From: Eremochloa ophiuroides
Taxonomy: Eukaryota > Streptophyta > Magnoliopsida > Poales > Poaceae
DNA length: 64,000 nucleotides
Direction of reading: 5' to 3'
Assembly (NCBI GenBank): GCA_038502445.1
Contig: JAHLJS010000006.1
Location: 29,556,946 to 29,620,945 of the forward strand
Shown in pieces: positions 56,311 through 64,000 of this stretch. The position numbers and the translations under genes were made by a program. The notes under the pieces are model-generated. The model saw nothing but the letters and a program-made list of their open reading frames with translations. It had not been told where the DNA came from and ran no database searches. Position 1 is the stretch's first letter; the number at the start of each line of letters is the position of its first letter.

Positions 56311-59300
56311 TGTAACACCCTAGTGTTAGTTGCTATTTTCACACTTGCATTTGCATGTCATCAAGCACCTATCATGTCATTTCATGCATCATCACTATTC
56401 AAGTTAAATTGCCTTTCTTATATACTATATGTTTCCTTTATGCTCATGTGTGGTAGATATGTTAGCATGCAAATGTGATGCTTGTTTATTGTTCTAGATG
56501 CTTTAGACATGTTTGGGGTAACATTTGGAACAATGTTCATGTTGGTGAAATCCCCAAAACACCCCTCTAGCTCATAGTTGACTAGAGAGCCCTCTAAAAG
56601 CTATTCTGTTTGACCAAACAAGAAGGGCATTTTAGAGATTTTGCATGTCAGTGCACCCTTAATCAAAGTTGTCTAGAATTTTATAAGCAACAAACTTTAT
56701 TTTTGGGTCAACTCATGAAAATGGGTGGAAGGTGGTGAAAAAGTTGGATTAGTGCAGATTTGGGGCTGTTTTGCTGTTTCAAAATTTTGTTAAGTCTAAA
56801 GCTGAAAACAGTTTCCAAGTAGCTGTGTTCTTCGATCCATATCTCTCAATCCAGGACGATCTAGAGTAAAGTGTTCTAATATGGAATGGAGTACTCATGT
56901 AGCTCTTTGATCCATATTAGTGAAGTTTTGGCTAACACTCAATGGATCGAGAGATATGGTGCATCAAAGATCGGGTTTCAGTCGGTTTTCAGAACTGAAT
57001 CGAGCCGATTCAAATTGGCATTCAGCCGAGCAGCTGGCGCGACCGCAGGCAAACGGCGCCAAGTGGCGACCGTACGCCGGCGTCGGGCCACGCCCGCCTG
57101 CCGTCGCCCTGCAAAGGCAAAAGGGCACCCTATCCTGTCCCCCAGCACGCTCCTCTCACTCTCCCCCGCTCCCTCGCCTCTCTGCTCTCCTCTTTTCCCC
57201 TCCGCCGTCGCCATCACCGCCGCGCCGTCGCCGCGGTAAAATCCGCCGCCACCGAGCCATCTCCGACCGCTCCATCTCCGCCATAGCTTCGCCTTGCTCT
57301 GCTCTTCATCTTTGACCCGTTTCCAGTCTCATTCGAGCTAAGGTATAGCTCCAGCGAGCTTCTCGCCGCCATGACCTCGTCGGAGCACCGCCGAGCTCTC
57401 GGGTTGCCGCGATGAGAGCAATGCCGTAGCCGTTCTTTCTAGTTCTTGCTCGTTGTGGTGTCCTCGTGAGTCATAGATCTAGCCTAGGTCTCTGGTTGGG
57501 TCGGTCTCACCGTAGGTTCGCTGGAACCCGAGCTCGCCGTGAACCCGCCCGCCACCGCGTCGCCATGCACGCGGTTAGAGCAAGCTGTCGTGCATCGCTG
57601 TTCGATTCATCGAGCACGGAGCTCCGTTAGGGTCTAGGGAGTGCAGAACGTGGGTTGGTTTCGCCGGTGAAGGTCGGAATCGGCCGGCGCAAGTTCGCCG
57701 GACCGCCACCGTCCGCCATTGCCGCCGTTGAGCTTGCTCCGGTGGGGGACATGCCTCGGAAGTTAGTGCGCTGAGTTTGTCTTGTCGTCAGGAGTCCGTT
57801 GGTGCTCGTGGTGTCGCTGGAGACCTCGCCGTCGGCGAGCTCTCGCCGGTCAGCGCCGGCGGCTTTGCCCCTCTCTCTGACGTGTGGGGTCGGATTGACC
57901 TAGGGGCCCGCGAGTCAGCCGCTCTGGTGCGCCTCTGGTTCACTGAGCCGGGTGAACGTAGCAGTTAAAGCCGGTTTTAAATTTTATGATTTATGAAATT
58001 GATTTCCAGAAATTGTGTAAAATCTTCCAAAATTCATATCTGGAGCTAGGAGTGTCCAATTGGGGTGAACCAAATTTTGTTGTGTTTGTATTTCTAAGGT
58101 CTATCAAGGAAAAATATAAAATATATTTTTGGGATACTTTTTCTGTGCAGTTATATTTAAATTGTTAATTGCTTGCAAACTTGATAAATGCATAAGTAAT
58201 TGTAGGAATGTGCTAAAAATGTGATTCCACTTGCATTAATCTTGTTTAGGGAAGTAGAATCTAAGAAAAATATGTTTGCTGGTGTTGCACTGTTAATTAT
58301 ATGATGTCTTGTATAATGTGCCTTTTATTCTTTAATCTTGCAAAAATCACCATGCTTAATGTGTTAAGGATAAGGTCATGAATATTTTTCCTAAACCATG
58401 TTATGTTGTGAAGAAGCTAAGAAAAATGGGAAATCTGTTGTTTGATACTTTCATTGTGTTAAGTATTTTCCATTGCTTAAAAGGCTGGTTGTTTGTTATT
58501 TTTGTGTGGACTGTTATACTTGTCCAAATGACTTGAAATTTTGTCAGTAGGCTAATCTGGATGTGTAATAGCTACTGTAATTTTTCTGGATTTTTCTGGG
58601 CACAGCAAACAATAGGTCCAGTTATAAGCTAGGGTTTGTTTAATTGCTTTAAGCAAGTATCTTTTGGTTGGGAGGTGTTTTTATGTATTTCTGTGATGCT
58701 CCAGCATTGTCACTTGTTTAAAATAGTGGAGTTGATCCTCATTTGAGCTTAGGGCAGCAAGGTTAATGTTTTGTTTATATGATGTTGCTCGCGCTTTTTA
58801 ATTATAAGTTGATTGTGGTAGGTTAGTTGATGCATGTTAATTATTAAGTGCAGGTTGTAGACCTCTTAGCCGGGACGAGAAATTGTTCTATGCTTTGCTT
58901 AAGAAGGGTGAGTATGAGTTGGTTGTCTAGAGAAGAAATATGCACGTACTCAGTAAATGAGTGTGGATTGTTAAACTGATTGCATATCATGGGTTAATTT
59001 GTGCATCTCTACCTTGCATTTCATGTGCATTCTCAGTTCTCATATATGCATATCATGCATACAGGATCGCCGAGAGGAGTGACGCTATTATAGTTCGATC
59101 CACCGGAGGAGGGAGTTCCACCGGAGATTGAGGTGCCAGAAGTTCCCGAAGGCCAGGAGGAGGAGGCTGAACTTCCTGAGTGCCCTGATCACTAACCTAC
59201 TAACTTTGTGAAAGGCAAGCCCCGGAGCATCCTTAAGTCTCCACCTACTCTTTTTACAAATGCACTGGTCTTTATTAAATCGTATGATTGTGCACTTAAG

Positions 59301-60753
59301 TATAGGAGTTGATATGATACCGTTGCTGCATTTATACCTTGTCCACTTATACTTGATCCTGAAGTTATTACTAGACAAGGGATGGGTTCGATCTTATTCT
59401 TAGCCATGCTTAGACCGGTAGAAGTCGAGGGATTTCCTGTCCTTCGCGAGCATAGGTGGCTACTAATGATGATGGGGATTGGATTCCACATGATGGACTA
59501 TATGTGCCACCATGCCATAGTGTCTAATGAGAGAATCAAGGCTAGGTAGCGGGGAGCCGCATGACATGATTGAGGTCATGCCGTATTCGGTGCTGCTTGC
59601 GGCCGACTAGGACTGAGGCCACTAGACATCAGTTGAGATTGAAAGACGTCGTCACATAGCTGGCCGGATAAGTCATTCCGACCGCGAAGCCGAGTATTTC
59701 TTTCTGAGCTGGGAATTGGGTGTGATAAGGCAGACATATTCTTGAGGTAGGAAGGATGTGCGGAGACACCATCTTACCAAGGGCAGGTCAGGGACCTGAG
59801 GCATCCTGGAAGTGGGTTTGTCTCTGAGAATATGGACCCCTCCAAACCCGCGATACATTATGACTCAGAAAGATTTAATGGTTACCCAAGAAGCCAGTGG
59901 CTCGGCTGACAGGGTTTGTGATTGGCATATTTGCCAGCTGATACAATCGATTCGAATCGCCATCTCTCCTGGTTAGTGAGAAACTGAACTGATCTTCTGG
60001 TGAGGTAGAGGCTAATAACTTGAACATAATGATATTGGTGAGATGAGGTTGATATCTGTGGATATCAGAAATCATATGGTTTTATTGATTGCTATAATAA
60101 TCAGTGAATGCTTAGTATAGTGGCAAATCTTAGTTTAAGTAGCTTAACTGAAATCGAAGCTTATCACAATTAAAATGAATAAGTTGAGGAACTACTGTAG
60201 TAATGCCTTTTATGCAAAATGTTGCTATCCTCTGAGCTCCACCAAATAAGCCTGCATATCCTTGAGAGTCTTTTTATTTACTCCCTGTAGGGTAAGTCTA
60301 GCTGAGTACAATTGAGTACTCAGGGTTTTATTCCCATTGTTGCAGATGGTGTAGTCTACTACGCGTATTGCAAGAATTGCTTCACCCCTGCGGGCGAAGA
60401 AGACTAAACCCGAGGGCAGGGTCATTATCTATCCTTAGTCATTGTAAGATTGCTGTGACATGGTCACTTGATGGTACTCGTATTTGAACTCTGTGGTGTA
60501 AAACTATGTTGACTTCCGCTACGACTATATTTATGTAAAAGACTATGTTGTACTCTGATGTTTAAATTCGATTGCGAACTTATGTATCATGTGATCGTGT
60601 GTTGCTGAATGAATGATCCTTGGGGTATGAAAGTGTTTGAAATCCTTCGAGATTTCCGGACTAGCGGTTTTATATTGGCTCAAGTGCGACTTGATTGCTA
60701 TTAAAAATGCGATGTTGTACTTGTGCTCGTATAAATTGGTCGGTTCTGTGACA
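56311..60753 (+). repeat. 3' LTR of F
   Basis: 4443 bp, starting TGTAACACCC and ending CTGTGACA, followed by CTGCA. It aligns along its full length with the 5' LTR, with substitutions and a few small indels, for example a 12-bp TTTTTCTGGATT repeat near 58580. Confidence 0.95.
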
Positions 60754-61392
60754 CTGCAAACAAAGCTTGAGGACATGAAGATCAAGGATGTAGCACTCAA
60801 GGCAAGCAAGAAGAGCATGCTGCCCGCAACAAGCAAGCTGTCCACATCAAGGAAGCACAAAGGCAGCAAGCAAGGTGCATCTTTCAAGTCAAGGGTAGCC
60901 AAGAAAGTGAAGGAAGAAATGCCAACAACATCATCATCTAGTGAAGAAGAGAGTAATAGTGAGCAACAACAAGAACAAATTGATGACTTTGCTTTGTTCA
61001 TGAGAAGATTTCACAAAGGAATCAAAAGCAATGGCTACAAGTTGGTGAAGAGGACCTTTCCCAACAAGAAAAAGAGAACATGTTACAATTGTGGCAGCAC
61101 GGAGCACTTCATAGCCGATTGCCAACATGAGAAGAAAGACAAGAGGTAAGACAAGAAAAATTACAAAGAGGGCAGCAAGAGAAGATACAAGAGAGATGTA
61201 GGAGAAGCTCACATGAGTGGGATTCAACCGTGGACAGCTCAAGTGAAGAGGAGAGAAAAGTTACAACCATTGCCATTCATGCACCCTCCTCTACACCAAG
61301 GCTCTTCAACAACATGTCCGATAATGATGATGGTGATGAGCACTCCACTCACCTTTGTCTCATGGCAAAGGGTGAGAAGGTACGAAACAAAT
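60754..61392 (+). pseudogene. Gag of E, C-terminal part
   Basis: After CTGCA the frame gives QTKLEDMKIKDVALKASKKS, a basic Ser/Lys-rich linker, and the zinc knuckle CYNCGSTEHFIADC at about 61082. TAA at 61147-61149 ends this frame. A shifted frame continues with VDSSSEEERKVTTIAIHAPS and HLCLMAKGEKV and is interrupted by G at 61393. The join to the part before F is in frame. Confidence 0.87.
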
Positions 61393-63673
61393 TGTCACAC
61401 CCAATTTTTAAGGATAAAATGGGATGCATAATCTTATGTGCGCCCAGAGATCAGTCACACACATAAGCCAATAAATTTCATAAATTGTATCATAACCAAT
61501 GTTCAATACATAGCGAATAATATCAAAGTCATTACACAGCGGAAAAATAAGGATAACTCTCGCGGTAGCTCCATAGCACAGGGACGTCGACTGGTGAAGC
61601 ACAAGTCTAGTAGTCCTCTGGGTAGTCCTCATCACTATCACCATCTGTTACCCATCCGGGATTTTTAACCAAGTAATGAAAATAAACAAGTGTAAGTACA
61701 TGTCGTACTCAACAAGACTAGCATGGGTTCATGAGGCTCAAAAGGTTGACACGGTTTAACAGCAGGTTGCTTTTAATTAATCATCTTTTATGCAGTTGGA
61801 TAGCAACAAGTTATTCAGCCCTTTCTCATGATCAGAGTAAACACAATTAATGAGTAGCAATAAATAGATTAGCAACAAGTAAACATCACCCTGTAAGATA
61901 ACTACTCCGTGAGTTTTCCGGGCCACTCGTGACCGTGAGCGCGGCTAGTATACCAGTTTTACACTCTGCAGAGGTTGTGCACTTTCACTATGAGCCGTGA
62001 TTCCCATCTGCTTGGGTTAATTACTCCCATAACACTACCAAGGTGAGAGAGCAGGGTTTCACTATGAAGCCTTTCAAAGGTTCGTCTAACATGTTAGGGC
62101 CGCGAGGTTTCCTCGGTAAGCAGATGTAGAGCCCCCCTTCCATATGGCACAAGGTCACGCAGGTTATACACATATGGACAGAGGCCGCACTATACCCGAG
62201 TCGTCTAAGCCCCTCTTGCGTCTTTCGGTAACCTCTAACAAGCTAGAAAAGGTCCTCATACTGAGCTAAAACCAGAGCCATATAGCCCTCATAGTTGCAC
62301 TGTAAGTCCCAGCTTTTGCTGACAGATCATTACCAAGGGGGAAGGATATGGTGCATCACAAAACTATGCTCCAATCCCCTAGTTTCATGTTGCTAAAAAG
62401 GCATCTTTTAATCCTTATTGCATATTCAATTAATCAGTTTACATGATCATGATATCCATAACGCACTAGCATCAATTACCATATGCATATCCCATAGGTT
62501 GCAAGGAACAGGATAACAAAACTAGGAAGTAACTATGGTTAACAAGGAAGACACATGCAAATGCAATTATTTATTTGGTGAAGAGGACAACAAGGATGAT
62601 CCATACTAATACTTGCCTTGATCAGCAAACTCCTGGTGATCCGGGTCGTCGCAGTACTGATCTTGATCACCCACGTATGGCTCACCGTCTATACTCGATA
62701 CATCATAACAACACACACGCATACAGGGGCATTCATGCATTCAAACAAGAGTTTTCATTAGAACAGTACACCAACAGAGAGAAAATAAATTAAAAAGGTT
62801 ATAAAACAAATCTACGCGTTGCTACGATCACATCGATATAAAGTTTGCGAAAATCGGATTTAAAACGGGGGAGATATGAATTTTACAAGATTTATAATAG
62901 AATGATAATAGATTAAATATAATCTCGAATTTTAAGAGTGGAAAATATTTGAAACAGTGGTACCATCAGATAGATTATGAAATTACGAATCTAACGCAAT
63001 TTGAATCGTTCAAATCAGAACTAAAACGTGGAAATTATAAATGAAACAATTTTGAATTCAAATCTGAATACACATTTTCATATATACCGAAAATAAATAC
63101 GCCTTCAAACGTAATCTACTGAATATGCTGAGGGCTGCGGCTAAGCATTAAAACTGCAGGGGGTTATTCGTAAAAACACCGGCCGAATCGGTATGGGCTG
63201 CTCTGCGGCCGTCCGATTCAAAATCGGCGGATCAGATTAAAAGAGGGGAGGGGTGGCGGTGCTCTCGGCCGGAAAACAGAGGCCGACGGCAGCGCCATGG
63301 CCGGAAGGCCGCCGAAGAAGGTGAACTCGGCCTTCGGTGCGTGAAATAGGTCGGGAAGGGTACCCATAGATCGGGAAGAGCGTCGCAAGCTGACCTAGGG
63401 TGATGGGAAGGTCGGAAATCGACTCGGTGATAGCTCGCGGCGTGATCCGGCGGACGGTGGATCTCTGCAACAGCGGCGGAGGCGTGTCAGTGCACAAATC
63501 GAAGGGGGAAAGTGCTCAGGAACTTCACAAGATCACAGCGAAGCTCGTCAAAGGCTTACCGGGAGGAAATTGGTGGCGAATCGAGCTAATTGCTCGCGGC
63601 GGCGGCTGCTCGGTTCTCGCGGGAGCTCGGCAATGGCGGCGAGAAGAGGCGGCTAGGGTTAGGTGACGGCTAC

Positions 63674-63687
63674 GGGGGGGGGGGGGG
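63674..63687 (+). repeat. Run of 14 G
   Basis: An uninterrupted homopolymer within the GC-rich block of G. Its exact length is uncertain in any assembly. Confidence 0.9.
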
Positions 63688-63697
63688 TGTGGCGCTG

Positions 63698-63705
63698 CTT
63701 AAATA
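63698..63705 (-). promoter_or_regulatory. TATA-like site of the G LTR
   Basis: On the minus strand TATTTAAG lies in GAGTATTTAAGCAGCG, just upstream of a C-rich tract and leader-like sequence. Confidence 0.45.
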
Positions 63706-64000
63706 CTCCCGAGGTGTGGCGTCAATCTCGGAGATTGAAACAAACTCGGCGAGCGGAGAAATCGGCTTCGGCCGTTTCTTCTCTGCTTCGGACTCTCGGC
63801 GCGGCGACGAACTCGGCTTTGGCTGTTTCTTTCTTGCCCGCGTCGGACTCTCGGCGAGCAGCAGAGGGAAACAGGGAAGGGGCTGTCCTGTGGGTCCACA
63901 GGTCGGTAGCACCGAGCGCTGGGGTCGGGCTGGCAGTCACGGCAGAGGGACGCTTCGCGCGCGTGCTCGGCCACGGTGGATGGACACGGCAGCAGCGTCT

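Larger units (their letters stand above)
45407..60753 (+). mobile_element. Element F: Tekay/Del-type Gypsy chromovirus with 4.4-kb LTRs
   Basis: A 15.3-kb element, flanked by CTGCA (45402-45406 and 60754-60758). LTRs of 4432 and 4443 bp start TGTAACACCCTAGTG and end GGTTCTGTGACA. Internal order is PBS, an extra ORF, gag, protease, RT, RNase H, integrase, chromodomain and polypurine tract. About 6-7 differences in the first 480 bp of the LTRs suggest a young insertion. Several stops and a small deletion in RT inactivate this copy. Confidence 0.95.
43345..61392 (+). mobile_element. Element E: outermost Copia, partial, interrupted by A, F and G
   Basis: The visible parts are the right portion of its 5' LTR (43345-44234), a PBS, and gag in two pieces split by F. 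The left LTR portion would lie left of A, in the N gap. The gag frame rejoins exactly across F after removing one CTGCA (RLGEL followed by QTKLEDMKIKD). The gag type and PBS place it with SIRE/Maximus Copia. pol lies beyond the window. Confidence 0.85.
61393..64000 (-). mobile_element. Element G: minus-strand Tekay/Del-like LTR, partial
   Basis: The + strand starts TGTCACACCCAATTTTT at the E gag break, which on the minus strand is an LTR end GGTGTGACA like that of F. More than 2.6 kb is visible and the rest lies outside the window. In minus-strand order there is a GC-rich CpG-rich block (about 64000-63200), a TATA-like site and then AT-rich sequence, the same layout as the F LTR. Its left flank CAAAT (61388-61392) would be the target duplication. 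No internal region is reached. Confidence 0.72.

Overview
This window is nuclear DNA from a plant, most likely a grass of the maize, sorghum or sugarcane type. I found no host gene in it. Almost every base belongs to LTR retrotransposons: Copia elements of SIRE/Maximus type with a TGGTATCAGAGC primer site, a Tat-lineage (Grande/Retand-like) Gypsy element with a duplicated RNase H, and Tekay/Del-type Gypsy chromoviruses. There are no rRNA, tRNA or CRISPR features. Species and family names cannot be fixed from sequence alone; the letters A to G below are my own labels.

Layout. Positions 1-4751 are a second, about 98-99% similar copy of the stretch that starts at 15794 (Copia B integrase interrupted by the 5' part of Gypsy D). 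They end at a run of 499 Ns (4752-5250). From 5251 on there is a five-level nest. The outermost element is Copia E, present only as part of one LTR (43345-44234) and gag pieces (44284-45406, 60754-61392). Copia A (5251-43344) sits in E's LTR. The coding-poor Gypsy-type element C (8185-36683, TSD ATGAG) sits in the gag of A. Copia B (11458-33793, imperfect TSD CCCAT/CCCTT) sits in the internal region of C. Gypsy D (16596-28513, TSD AAGAC) sits in the integrase of B. Further right, the 15.3-kb chromovirus F (45407-60753, TSD CTGCA, two 4.4-kb LTRs) is inserted in E's gag, and a minus-strand Tekay-like LTR (G, 61393 to the window end) is inserted in the rest of E's gag.

How the parts work together. 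B, D and F each carry the main retrotransposon functions (Gag, protease, reverse transcriptase, RNase H, integrase), but every copy is broken by frameshifts and stops. A has a Gag with three zinc knuckles and no pol, so it would need enzymes from a partner; its 3' non-coding region matches that of B, which points to a B-like family. C has LTRs, a primer site and no recognisable protein. By-eye LTR divergence follows the nesting order: about 1.3% for D, 2% for B and 5% for C, with A at 3% or more. F is about 1.4%.

Most notable content. D carries, between pol and its 3' LTR, a spliced gene on the opposite strand (26975 to 23925) with a Transposase_28-type domain and a coiled-coil tail. It is flanked by two tandem arrays, one of which has a hairpin in most units. 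F carries an extra ORF before gag and splice-acceptor-like sequence directly at both start codons. The 3' LTR of A holds a 24-bp perfect palindrome that is missing from its 5' LTR.
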